Source: Clostridia bacterium
GTDB lineage: Bacteria; Bacillota; Clostridia; Christensenellales; Borkfalkiaceae
Direction of reading: 5' to 3'
DNA: 59,836 nucleotides
NCBI GenBank assembly: GCA_017456665.1
Contig: JAFTIY010000081.1
Coordinates: 1 to 59,836, forward strand
Part shown: positions 1-8,271 of the stretch, piece after piece
Layout: each line of letters starts with the position of its first letter
Position numbering within the stretch: the stretch's first letter is position 1
The notes under the pieces: model-generated
Databases searched by the model: none
Told to the model about the DNA's origin: nothing
The model's input: only the letters and a program-made list of their open reading frames with translations
Made by a program: the position numbers and the translations under genes

Positions 1-797
1 CTATTGACAATAATGCTACTACCGGTAACTTTACTGCTTATAGTTCAACCGATAACGGCATAACTATTACAGATGGCGACACTCCATGGATAAGTGGTTT
101 AGATGAGAATTTTGTAAATGGCTCACAAGCAGCAGCTACTGGTAGCGTTGTTTTTGGTAAATCCGCTACTCCTGCTACTGGTACAGAGTGGTTAAAAGCA
201 TCAGGTGCTATGCTTGAAGATTCTTTAAGGTTATCATATAATTTTACAGTATCTGGTCCTGCATCATTTGATTTAAACTTCAAAATCATTTATTACGTAG
301 GAGCAACCTTTACCCCAGGCACAACTGCGTCAAGCGGAAAGCTTAAAGCGTTAGTAGATAGTGGCGCTATAGCTTTGCCTACATTGACTTTGTATAAAGG
401 AACGGTAACTGAACAAACTAAAACAAATGCTTCGGCTTCAAGCCTAACTGATGGCTATGTATTTAATGATCTCTCAGGTGCGGGTACTTATATACTAATC
501 ATAGAATATAAATGGGGCACTGCTTGTGGTAATACAAACTTAAATCCGTTTGATTATTTTAATGATTTAGCTTTTGATGCAACAGAGTATTCTCAAGGTA
601 ATCCAATTAGTTATAAAGATTCAATTAGTGATACTGGAGCAATAGCTGCTGGAACTACATATGGGGTGGCTAATCAAGCTGCAAACGCATTACTTAACGA
701 CGTTTACCGTGCCTTTGAGGGCGCTACTGAAGATAATGCTGTTGACAATGATGACCTTAAATTTGCGTTGTATATCACTGGTACGGTTAATTCCTAA
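1..797 (+). CDS. SipW-type secreted surface protein, paralog 1 (5' end cut by window edge)
   Basis: The reading frame is open from the first complete codon at base 3 to the TAA at 795-797, so the N-terminus with its signal peptide lies outside the window. It aligns by eye with the next three genes. It shares a VVFGK...TEWL segment followed by a beta-strand-like stretch, and near the end an EYKWG...NPFDYFND segment that matches the WG...NPYTYY block of its paralogs. The composition is rich in Thr, Ala, Asn and Gly, as is usual for secreted fibre subunits. The methionine at base 210 lies inside the conserved alignment and is not the start. I infer a secreted subunit processed by the SipW-type peptidase downstream; the exact role is unknown. 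Confidence 0.8.
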   Translation, partial: IDNNATTGNFTAYSSTDNGITITDGDTPWISGLDENFVNGSQAAATGSVVFGKSATPATGTEWLKASGAMLEDSLRLSYNFTVSGPASFDLNFKIIYYVGATFTPGTTASSGKLKALVDSGAIALPTLTLYKGTVTEQTKTNASASSLTDGYVFNDLSGAGTYILIIEYKWGTACGNTNLNPFDYFNDLAFDATEYSQGNPISYKDSISDTGAIAAGTTYGVANQAANALLNDVYRAFEGATEDNAVDNDDLKFALYITGTVNS

Positions 798-828
798 CCT
801 AAATCGACTATAATAGGAGATAAAGATT

Positions 829-1653
829 ATGATTAAAAAGAGAAAAAAATTTGCTTTAAGCTTAAAGGTTTTATCGCTGTTATCTTGCATAGCAGTATTA
901 AGCGTAGGTTTTGCATCATGGATTATCATTCAACAACCTGCACAACAAGATAAAGCTGGTTCAATTACTACATATACTACGGCAGAAGCAGGCATGACTT
1001 TAACTACACAGTGGATGACTATAACCGAACCCGAAACTCAACCCCGAATCATATTCGGCCGTCCTTCTACAATTGGAACGGGCAACGCAATTTGGCTTAC
1101 TAGTAAGAAGAGCGACGGAGTAAATTATGACGTTGAGCCTCAGGTTTTAGTGGCACTCTTAAAGGTTACTTACACTTTAGATCAAGTTGACCTTGATAAC
1201 ATTACTTTTACTTTAGCTGCAGCACAAGCTACTTTTGCAGATTTAGTTAGTGGCGGCCTTTTAGCAGCTCCCACTCTTCAAGCGTTTAAAGATGATGCTT
1301 GTGCGCAATCAATTAGTGATTCCGTTGCTTATAACAATCCTTTAGTTATCAATGATACAAACGTAGATGATTTAGAACCCGTTGGCAACGTTTATACTTT
1401 CTATGTAAAGGTAGCATTTGGTTGGGGCGAAAAATTAGGCGGGCTTAACCCATACACTTATTATAATTTATTTAAAGTTACCGATGTTGCAGGTAAAGTG
1501 GTTGAATATCAAGAAGAAGACTACACGCTCAATGCTTACGGTAATGCTACTACTACTGCAGGTCAATTTGCAAAAGCTGCTCTTGATGATATTAACGCCA
1601 AAGCAGGCACATCATTTAGCCTTACCATTAACGGAACTGCAGCAGCACAATAG
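829..1653 (+). CDS. SipW-dependent secreted surface protein, paralog 2
   Basis: This 274-residue protein starts at ATG 829 behind a TAGGAGATAAAG ribosome binding site. The N-terminus has KKRKK, a hydrophobic core and then SVGFASW around residues 26-32, the pattern of SipW-type signal peptides (TasA/camelysin-like cognates). The mature part is beta-rich, with an IIFG segment near residue 75 and an FGWGEKLGGLNPYTYYN block near residue 200. It shares this architecture with its three neighbours, so the array arose by tandem duplication. It lacks catalytic motifs I can recognise. By family knowledge such proteins are exported by Sec, cleaved by SipW and may assemble on the surface; here that is inference. 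Confidence 0.88.
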   Translation: MIKKRKKFALSLKVLSLLSCIAVLSVGFASWIIIQQPAQQDKAGSITTYTTAEAGMTLTTQWMTITEPETQPRIIFGRPSTIGTGNAIWLTSKKSDGVNYDVEPQVLVALLKVTYTLDQVDLDNITFTLAAAQATFADLVSGGLLAAPTLQAFKDDACAQSISDSVAYNNPLVINDTNVDDLEPVGNVYTFYVKVAFGWGEKLGGLNPYTYYNLFKVTDVAGKVVEYQEEDYTLNAYGNATTTAGQFAKAALDDINAKAGTSFSLTINGTAAAQ

Positions 1654-1692
1654 TTTGCTAACCTTATTATATAATATTAGGAGACTACAAGT

Positions 1693-2556
1693 ATGGCAAT
1701 AAAAAAGAGAAAATTCGCACTTAGTTTAAAAATTGCAAGCTTACTTTCTTGCATAGCAATACTCAGCGTAGGTTTTGCATCATGGTTAGTTATTCGCCCT
1801 GTTGAAGACCAAATTCATCAAGGTACGGTTACCACCGCTACCGTTAGCGACGAAAATTTAACGTTAGAATTTGCAGAGGCAGATAATGCTGAAATCCACT
1901 TTGGTTACAGTAACCGCGAAACAACTGCAAATGATTGGTTAGTTCCCGGCGGAAATGATTTAAAACCCGCAGACCTTTTAGTTACCTTTGATTTTACCGT
2001 TACCGATACAACCACTAATCAAGCAGATTATACTATTACTGTAAATCTTGCTTCAATCGTTGCAGAGGGTAAAAATGCAGAAGCATTCCAAGGCCTTATC
2101 GACGCAGGTATTTTAGGAACGCCCGAGGTTATGATTGCAAACCAAGCTAAAGATGCTATTGGAACTCCCACTATAATTAAAGAGGGTTTATATAATCAAG
2201 ATATTACCTTTACTAAAGCAGAGCTTAAAGCTGCTGCAGCATTAGATACAGGCGCTGTTACTACCGAAACTGTTGCTGGCGGAATTAAATACAACCTCGT
2301 TATTTCTATTCAGTTTAAGTGGGGATCTTTAACCGAAGCTCAAAACCCCTATACGTATTATAATGGTTTTGCATGGAATGCTTCTACCGATCCCGATAAC
2401 GATGCAACGTATGACGCTAATCTTAATGCGTACAAAACCTATACCGTTGCATACGAAATTGCAACCAATCTTTTAAAAGACTTAAACGATACCGTTAAAA
2501 CCAACACTATCGCTTATAAGTTAACTGCAAGCGGTAAGGTTGTTAAGGCACAGTAA
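1693..2556 (+). CDS. SipW-dependent secreted surface protein, paralog 3
   Basis: The 287-residue product starts at ATG 1693 after an ATTAGGAGACTACAAG leader. Its first 35 residues are close to those of paralog 2 (KKRKFALSLK..., SLLSCIAILSVGFASW), giving a clear SipW-type signal peptide. The mature chain has the IHFGYSN segment near residue 75 and a FKWG...QNPYTYYNGF block near residue 215. The charged signal region is more conserved than the mature part, which fits subunits that keep one export route while diverging on the exposed surface. It lies 39 bases after paralog 2 with no terminator between, so the array is probably cotranscribed. Confidence 0.88.
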   Translation: MAIKKRKFALSLKIASLLSCIAILSVGFASWLVIRPVEDQIHQGTVTTATVSDENLTLEFAEADNAEIHFGYSNRETTANDWLVPGGNDLKPADLLVTFDFTVTDTTTNQADYTITVNLASIVAEGKNAEAFQGLIDAGILGTPEVMIANQAKDAIGTPTIIKEGLYNQDITFTKAELKAAAALDTGAVTTETVAGGIKYNLVISIQFKWGSLTEAQNPYTYYNGFAWNASTDPDNDATYDANLNAYKTYTVAYEIATNLLKDLNDTVKTNTIAYKLTASGKVVKAQ

Positions 2557-2594
2557 TTTTTAGCTTACGTATACCTTAATTTTAGGAGACTATA

Positions 2595-3407
2595 ATGAGA
2601 AAGAAAAACAGAAGGCTTACGCGTAATTCGTTTAAGCGTAAGATAATCGTTTTTGGTATAGCGTTATTTATGAGCATCGCGTTCGTTGCTACCGGCTTTG
2701 CAGCGTGGGTTATTTCGACCAACGCTTCACATACAAGCTCGGGCAACGTTAACGTAGGTGTTGTTTCTGAGGCTGATATCGAATTTAAAGAGGTTAAAAT
2801 AGAGCCCGCAAACTTTTCGTTCGAGCCCGTTGAAAATGATGAAACGGGGCGTATTAGATGGAACGGAACAGAGTTTGAAAGCTTAACCGTTGTTGTTACC
2901 GGCACGGTTACCAACTATCAGTACATTGCAGACGCTTTAAATAACGGCTTAACCATTAAGCTTAACGTTAACGAAAATATTCAAAAGGCACACGACGAGG
3001 GTTACATCGTTTTACCCGAGTTTACCGCTGCCGAAATTGATATGAGAACTTTGGCCGAAAGCTTAGCAGGGGCTACCGTTTCTCAACCTGACGAAAACGA
3101 TGAGGTTACCTTTGTTATACCCGTAACTATCGGTTGGGGCGAAAAGTTTGGGTTTATGAACCCCAGTGAATTCTTTGATCAGTCTACTATCAATCCCCCC
3201 AAGGGCTGGACTGAAGAAGACAGAGAAGAGGGCGACCTCTATATTACCGATGATCAAATGGTTTTAATGTTAGATACCTTTAAGGCTATTATGCACGGCG
3301 TTCCGGTTGAAGATTATACCGCATGGCGCATTGCTAATACCATTGAAGAAAATTTAGCTGATAAGGCTTTAACCTTTGATATCGTTCTTTCTGCTTACGC
3401 AAACTAA
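2595..3407 (+). CDS. SipW-dependent secreted surface protein, paralog 4
   Basis: This 270-residue protein starts at ATG 2595 behind TTTAGGAGACTATA. It has a longer basic N-terminus (RKKNRRLTRNSFKRK) and then a hydrophobic core ending in VATGFAAWVIS, again SipW-type. The mature part is the most acidic and most divergent of the four, but it keeps the TIGWGEKFGFMNPSEFFD block near residue 180. Codon choice differs from paralog 1: more GCC/AAC/GTT-rich and less ACT-rich. This suggests the copies are not all recent. A strong hairpin terminator follows at 3438, so the subunit array appears to end as a transcription unit here. Confidence 0.87.
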   Translation: MRKKNRRLTRNSFKRKIIVFGIALFMSIAFVATGFAAWVISTNASHTSSGNVNVGVVSEADIEFKEVKIEPANFSFEPVENDETGRIRWNGTEFESLTVVVTGTVTNYQYIADALNNGLTIKLNVNENIQKAHDEGYIVLPEFTAAEIDMRTLAESLAGATVSQPDENDEVTFVIPVTIGWGEKFGFMNPSEFFDQSTINPPKGWTEEDREEGDLYITDDQMVLMLDTFKAIMHGVPVEDYTAWRIANTIEENLADKALTFDIVLSAYAN

Positions 3408-3437
3408 TATTTTGTTGGTTAGGGTAATAAAAACAGG

Positions 3438-3497
3438 GTGCAAAGCGGTTTTTGTTCTAATTCTTTTCTTCGTAATTTCCGCTTTGCACTTGTTTTG
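3438..3497 (+). terminator. Rho-independent-like terminator after the subunit array
   Basis: A perfect 11-base inverted repeat, GTGCAAAGCGG at 3438-3448 and CCGCTTTGCAC at 3479-3489, is followed by TTGTTTTG. The loop is about 30 bases and itself T-rich. The position, 30 bases after the stop of paralog 4, fits a transcription end or an attenuator between abundant subunits and the downstream machinery. Confidence 0.65.
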
Positions 3498-3542
3498 TAT
3501 TGCAAAAGGCAAGCCTCCCTTTACCAAAAGGAGGTAAGTGGC

Positions 3543-3558
3543 GTTAATCGCGCTATAG
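3543..3558 (+). repeat. Dispersed 16-base hairpin-loop repeat, copy 1
   Basis: GTTAATCGCGCTATAG, an exact match to the window consensus. Flanks are AAGTGGC on the left and ATAGACTTTTT on the right, giving a short imperfect stem. Confidence 0.8.
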
Positions 3559-3643
3559 ATAGACTTTTTTGTTTTTTGTTGGTAAAAAAAAGCGCCAATA
3601 AAAAGCTTTAACGTGCGCTAAAAGTATGTTTTGGCGCTAAATT

Positions 3644-3684
3644 TATACGCGCGCGCGTGCGTACGTGTGCACGCATACGCATAT
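3644..3684. other. 41-base perfect alternating pyrimidine-purine tract
   Basis: Every base from 3644 to 3684 alternates pyrimidine and purine without a break, starting TATACGCGCGCGCG and passing through GTGCGTACGTGTGCACGC. Such tracts, especially with CG and CA/TG steps, are the classic sequence type able to adopt left-handed Z-DNA under negative supercoiling. It ends 48 bases before the SipW-type peptidase start codon. Confidence 0.75.
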
Positions 3685-3732
3685 TAATGCAAACAATTAA
3701 TCAAAATAATCGCATAGGTAATTATAAAAAAC

Positions 3733-5010
3733 ATGACGGCGTTTGAACTCATAGCGCTGATAGTTACCGCAATAGGCGTTTTAAGCTTTGCAACCATTTT
3801 TACAATTTTATACCTTTCGTACGCAGAGTCTACCATATCTGAATACGACGTGGGCAAGCGTGATATCGACCTTATAGACGAAAGCATTTTTGACGCGCAG
3901 GCTTCTATTAGGCAAAGAAAAAAGGCGTTATCCATCATAAAAAGGGTAATACTTTACGTGTTTGTGGCAATTGCCATTCCCTTTTTGGTATTTGCGCTAT
4001 ATTCAAAATTTACGTCGGGCTTGGCAATGATTGGCGGTAAGGGTATAATCGTAGTTGCTTCGGGCTCTATGAGCGAAAGGCATAAGGCTAACACCTATTT
4101 AGATACTTATCAGCTAAACAATCAATTTAATACGTACGACGTAATCGTGCTTGAAGAGGTGCAAGAGGGAGAAATTAAGCAGTACGACGTTATAGCTTAC
4201 GTAAACAACGAGGGCGTTAACATAATCCACCGCGTTGTAGGCTTTACCGGCGAGGGTAAGTTTATTACCCGAGGGGATTCGAACAACCAAGACGACTCGT
4301 ATAACAGTACCTATGCCGACGTTTTGGGCAGGTATACCGGGGTTAGAATTCCTTACGTGGGTATGTTCGTAATGTTCTTGCAGTCTTATGCGGGTTTAGT
4401 TACGATTGCCGCGATTATTTACTGCTTGATTATGATCGACCGCGTTACCGACAGAATTCACTTAGCTCAAGAGCGTAGGCTTGAAATGTTAAGCAAAATC
4501 TTTGATTTTACTAAGTACGTAGACGGCGATACCGATAATATCTGCTCTGAATTTACCGAAACGCTGTATTTTAAAAATTACGCTTACACCTTTAATGAAG
4601 ACGGCTACGTGGGAAAAGTTGCTTTAACCGACGATGAAATGCAAGAAAAATACGATCTTGCAGTTTATAGAGAAAAGGTTAGGGCGGGTAAGGTTGATAC
4701 CGAAGAGGATAAGTCGGTTGAAAACGACTTCGACGAGCCCACTAAAAAGGGCAAACAGCCAAAAGGTAAGCAACCGAAAGGTGAGCAGTTAAATGATGAG
4801 CAGAGTGAAAACTGCAATCAGCAAGAGCTTGAGGAAAAAACGGATGAAGAAAATTATTTCTTCGGCGGCTCAAGCGATAACTCAAACAAGGGCTCGGGCT
4901 CTATCGGCGATAACGCCGAGGGCGAAGAGCAAAACAACAACCAATATTTTAACGAAGAGCAATCTAGCTACTTTAACAATAACGATAATCCCGAAGAGGA
5001 TGGAGATTGA
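3733..5010 (+). CDS. sipW: SipW-type signal peptidase I with long acidic C-terminal tail
   Basis: This 425-residue membrane peptidase should remove the SipW-type signal peptides of the four upstream proteins. Hydrophobic segments lie near residues 5-30, 72-92 and 215-238. The nucleophile motif SGSM places the catalytic serine at about residue 112. The general base is a histidine in IIHRVVGF (about residue 166) where typical bacterial type I peptidases have lysine; this Ser/His arrangement marks the SipW/archaeal/eukaryotic ER type. The FITRGDSN motif follows. The last ~140 residues form an unusual hydrophilic tail with KGKQPKGKQPKGEQ repeats and Asn/Glu-rich stretches, not needed for catalysis. 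The start at ATG 3733 has only a weak ribosome binding site. Confidence 0.9.
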   Translation: MTAFELIALIVTAIGVLSFATIFTILYLSYAESTISEYDVGKRDIDLIDESIFDAQASIRQRKKALSIIKRVILYVFVAIAIPFLVFALYSKFTSGLAMIGGKGIIVVASGSMSERHKANTYLDTYQLNNQFNTYDVIVLEEVQEGEIKQYDVIAYVNNEGVNIIHRVVGFTGEGKFITRGDSNNQDDSYNSTYADVLGRYTGVRIPYVGMFVMFLQSYAGLVTIAAIIYCLIMIDRVTDRIHLAQERRLEMLSKIFDFTKYVDGDTDNICSEFTETLYFKNYAYTFNEDGYVGKVALTDDEMQEKYDLAVYREKVRAGKVDTEEDKSVENDFDEPTKKGKQPKGKQPKGEQLNDEQSENCNQQELEEKTDEENYFFGGSSDNSNKGSGSIGDNAEGEEQNNNQYFNEEQSSYFNNNDNPEEDGD

Positions 5011-5012
5011 TT

Positions 5013-6842
5013 ATGTTTAAAACACTTTTTACAAGAAAAAATTTAATCGCTATTTCGCTTGTTATCTTTTATTCTTTCGTGCTGCTTTTTACGGGCATTT
5101 GTCTTGACGGCGGTTCTTCTATGGTTAGCAAGCGTAACCCCATTGCTTTGCTCGGTCAAAGATTGGGCATTAAGACGATCGATCCCGGTACTACCGGCTT
5201 CCTTTGCCTTATACTCGTGGCTGTGTACGTTATAGTGTTTGCGGTTGCGTTTATTTACGAAAGAAGATACGCTATCGTTAACCATATCAATCCCAGAGGC
5301 GCAAAGATGATTTGGTCTTACGTTTTGACCTTGCTCGCTTGCCTCGTTTTATCACTCGGTATCGGTGTGGTTATTCAAAAGCCTTTAACTGCTGAAAATA
5401 TAGGTAATTTATTTACCTATCTCGGCCAATCTTTGGTAATTTCGCTTTGCATTTACGCTTTGCTTTTTGCCATTGCCGGCGCAGTTTTAATGTTTATCGT
5501 TAACTTTATATTTATCGATAAGCCCTATAAATTCTTCGACGGCGAAGAGCAACCCATTTTCGATGATGAAGATATTATCGAAAGTAACGACGTTGCTGGC
5601 TCGTTCGGCGAGGGCAACGAGGATTCGGCTGCCGGAACTGCAAACGGAAACGGCGGTGCAGGCGGTGCAGGCGGAAACGGTGGCACGGGCTACGGCGACA
5701 ACTTTGGCGATTCTGTTATCAGAACTGCTACCGAGCTGGACGATAGAGAAAAGGTTTTCCCCGCGCTCTCTCGCGTAGATAACGAATACGAGGGCTTTGT
5801 TAACGATTATATCGAGTCAGACGAATTATCGCTTAAAGAAATTTGTACTAGATTTAGAAATTATCTCGCTAAACACGAGCAATTATACTTCGAAATCGAT
5901 ACGATTAGATTCTTTTTAAGCGGTTTTGCGGCTTCTCACTTTGAAATTTTAGAAGGTCTTTCGGGTACGGGTAAATCTTCGCTCCCCAGATACTTTGCTA
6001 AATTTATCAACGGTAGAGTTTTATTCATGCCCGTTCAGGCTACCTGGCGTGACAGAAGTAACGTTTTTGGATTCTTTAACGAATTTAGTAAAACGTACAA
6101 CGAAACGGAATTCTTGGTTGAGCTTTACCGCGCTAATTACAATCCCGACGTTATACATATGTTCGTTTTAGACGAAATGAACATCTCGCGTGTTGAATAT
6201 TACTTTGCAGACCTTTTATCTGTTTTGGAATACCCCGAGGACGAATGGAAGTTAAAGCTTATGCAAGTTCCTTACGATTTCGTTCCCCCCGTTAAATTGG
6301 AAGACGGCGCTATTCAAATTCCCACCAACAGCTATTTCGTTGGTACTGCGAATAAAGACGACTCTACCTTTACCATTACCGATAAGGTGTATGACCGTGC
6401 GATTACCACCGAGTTCGACTACAAGAACGACGCGTTTGAGGTTGAGGGAGAAGCAGGTACTATTAGGCTTGGCAACAGCAGGCTTCGCGCTCTTTACGAG
6501 CAGGCTATGGCAAACGATGAAAACAAGCTCAACGCCGCTGATTATAAAAAGTTTAATACCATTTGCGAATTCGTTTACGACCAATTCGATATAGCTATCG
6601 GTAACCGTATCTTAACTCAGGTTGATAATATCGTTCCCGTTTTCGTTGCTTGCGGCGGAACTAAAGAGGCTGCTATCGACTATATGCTTTCTAAAAAGCT
6701 TATCGGTAAAATTGAGGGTAGATTTGAAGAGTACGTTAAAGGTGCGCTCAATCAGCTTCAAGAACTTATCGATAAAACCTACGGGCCAAACGTTTTAAAG
6801 AGAACAGAAAGAACTATCAGGAGTATTTTAAGAACGTTATAA
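5013..6842 (+). CDS. Membrane-anchored McrB-like AAA+ ATPase
   Basis: I chose ATG 5013 because GGAG sits at 5002-5005; a TTG six bases upstream is too close to it. The 609-residue product has about four membrane segments in the first 170 residues, a glycine-rich linker (NGNGGAGGAGGNGG near residue 215), then an AAA+ domain. Walker A is GLSGTGKSS (K at about 321), Walker B is FVLDEMN (D387, E388) followed by RVEYYFADLLSVLE, and sensor 1 is VGTANKDDST with a downstream DRA arginine near 462. DEMN...EYYF...LSVLE and GTxNxDxxT...DR are typical of the McrB/MoxR-related branch. McrB relatives normally drive nucleases, but membrane anchoring and the SipW neighbourhood suggest a different target. It lies 2 bases after sipW. 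Confidence 0.85.
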   Translation: MFKTLFTRKNLIAISLVIFYSFVLLFTGICLDGGSSMVSKRNPIALLGQRLGIKTIDPGTTGFLCLILVAVYVIVFAVAFIYERRYAIVNHINPRGAKMIWSYVLTLLACLVLSLGIGVVIQKPLTAENIGNLFTYLGQSLVISLCIYALLFAIAGAVLMFIVNFIFIDKPYKFFDGEEQPIFDDEDIIESNDVAGSFGEGNEDSAAGTANGNGGAGGAGGNGGTGYGDNFGDSVIRTATELDDREKVFPALSRVDNEYEGFVNDYIESDELSLKEICTRFRNYLAKHEQLYFEIDTIRFFLSGFAASHFEILEGLSGTGKSSLPRYFAKFINGRVLFMPVQATWRDRSNVFGFFNEFSKTYNETEFLVELYRANYNPDVIHMFVLDEMNISRVEYYFADLLSVLEYPEDEWKLKLMQVPYDFVPPVKLEDGAIQIPTNSYFVGTANKDDSTFTITDKVYDRAITTEFDYKNDAFEVEGEAGTIRLGNSRLRALYEQAMANDENKLNAADYKKFNTICEFVYDQFDIAIGNRILTQVDNIVPVFVACGGTKEAAIDYMLSKKLIGKIEGRFEEYVKGALNQLQELIDKTYGPNVLKRTERTIRSILRTL

Positions 6843-6843
6843 T

Positions 6844-8268
6844 ATGAAAATTGCCGAACAGGCCGCGCTCAAACAGTACGTTGAACAGCTTGACCAAGCG
6901 TGTTTGAGTTATAAATCGGGCGACGAGTTTTACCAAAATATTGCCTCCGTTAAAGACTTTTCTTTGCAAGAAATCGCCTTTAATAACGATATGGAGTTTT
7001 TAAACGAGGCTCAAAAGGTTTTAAACGTCGTTAGTTCTATAATCTCTCATCCGCATATTTCTAACAAGCGTGAAGAAATCGTTATTCGTATAGAGCAGGC
7101 ACAACAACTGCAATCGGACGTGTTTCAAAGGGTTTTACAAGATAGTAGCTTGTGGAAGGAACACAACGGGCAAATGATTCCCGAGTACGTTTATTACCAC
7201 CAGTACGTCGACGAGCTTTGCATTTATGAAAACCGTTTTATAGTTATGCTCGTTGATATTATCGGCGGCGAGCTGATTAAGCTGCATAAATTCTATTTGG
7301 ATAGATTGCCTCAGGTAACCGCAGGTAAAAGGGTTGAATATTGCACTCCGCCCGGTATGTTGCCTCCCGTAGCTATTAAAAAAATAGACCTTTTAAGACG
7401 CAAATTAAGATTTATAAAAAATACATTCTTCTATAAAGAGGTTTCTAAAGCACAAAAAATTACCGGCACTATTAAGCCTACTAATATTTTGGTTAAAGAT
7501 AGGCTTTATCGCGTGTGCTATAAATTTTATCGCCGTTTCGTAAGATATGAGGATCAAAGCACGCTGAGGGTAGATTTAGCTAAATACTGCTCGGTTATGA
7601 TTTTAAAGGCTATAGGCAGAATGGGATTTGAGCTTAAAAGCGTTACCGCAAGCAAGTATTATTTGCCACGCGGTATCCTTCGCAAACTTATGAAACGAAG
7701 CCATACGGTTACTAATTTTATCGATGGCGACGCTTCTCAAGTTGAAAAGCCTGCCTTTAAAGAAGGGTATATGTACGCCCCCTTCTTCAACGGCTGCGGA
7801 TTTATTTTTGAAAACGAATTATTTACTTTAGAAACGGGCTGGGTAGATGGCGCTAACGGGCTTTGTATTGACGTTACTTATAAAAATTTGGGCCTCGTTA
7901 AAAGCCATATGCTGGTGTTTAGCGATTTAGACGTTAGCACTACCTTTAAAATGTACGGTAACGATTTTGCCTCACTCGAGATGTTTTCGGTTTGGGAGCA
8001 TTCGGTTATCGAAAATGGCGTTAATCGCGTTATAGGTGGCCATTTTACCGAAATGCAAATGGTTGAAAATTGGGTGCTTTCTAAACTTACTACACTTGTT
8101 GGCGATAAGGATATTTATTCGGTTTACTGCCCGGTTTGTAAAAATAAGGGTGTTAACGAAAACGGTGGGCTTTACGATTGCCCCGTTTGTAGCGCACAGT
8201 ACGTTATGGATAGCAATAACGGCAAAGACGATCAAAGCTTGGTTTGGCTTTGCAATATAAGGAGATAA
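6844..8268 (+). CDS. McrC/DUF2357-like partner protein with C-terminal zinc ribbon
   Basis: The 474-residue protein begins 1 base after the stop of the AAA+ gene, so the two are almost certainly translated together. Around residue 125 it has DELCIYENRFIVMLVDII, which resembles the YEN/N-F-V signature of DUF2357, the N-terminal domain of McrC-type partners of McrB ATPases. The middle is basic and helical (LRRKLRFIKNTFFYKEV). The C-terminus has two CPVC knuckles (residues ~430 and ~446), a zinc ribbon. I see no PD-(D/E)xK nuclease motif where McrC would have one, so it looks like an adaptor rather than a nuclease. A copy of the dispersed repeat lies inside the gene, coding GVNRVIGG. The family call is by motif only. 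Confidence 0.6.
   Translation: MKIAEQAALKQYVEQLDQACLSYKSGDEFYQNIASVKDFSLQEIAFNNDMEFLNEAQKVLNVVSSIISHPHISNKREEIVIRIEQAQQLQSDVFQRVLQDSSLWKEHNGQMIPEYVYYHQYVDELCIYENRFIVMLVDIIGGELIKLHKFYLDRLPQVTAGKRVEYCTPPGMLPPVAIKKIDLLRRKLRFIKNTFFYKEVSKAQKITGTIKPTNILVKDRLYRVCYKFYRRFVRYEDQSTLRVDLAKYCSVMILKAIGRMGFELKSVTASKYYLPRGILRKLMKRSHTVTNFIDGDASQVEKPAFKEGYMYAPFFNGCGFIFENELFTLETGWVDGANGLCIDVTYKNLGLVKSHMLVFSDLDVSTTFKMYGNDFASLEMFSVWEHSVIENGVNRVIGGHFTEMQMVENWVLSKLTTLVGDKDIYSVYCPVCKNKGVNENGGLYDCPVCSAQYVMDSNNGKDDQSLVWLCNIRR
8020..8035 (+). repeat. Dispersed hairpin-loop repeat, copy 2 (inside a gene)
   Basis: GTTAATCGCGTTATAG lies within the DUF2357-like gene. The flanks AAAATGGC and GGCCATTTT pair perfectly over eight bases, so the element keeps its hairpin even inside coding sequence. 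The encoded peptide is VNRVIGG. Confidence 0.8.
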
Positions 8269-8271
8269 TTT

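Larger units (their letters stand above)
3408..3732. other. Intergenic region between the subunit array and the signal peptidase
   Basis: This 325-base gap contains no credible gene. It holds a terminator hairpin (3438-3497), a second weaker inverted repeat (CCTCCCTTT near 3514 against AAAAGGAGG near 3526), one exact copy of the dispersed 16-base repeat (3543-3558), and a 41-base perfectly alternating pyrimidine-purine tract (3644-3684) just before the signal peptidase gene. I do not see a clear TTGACA/TATAAT promoter for the downstream gene. Confidence 0.7.
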
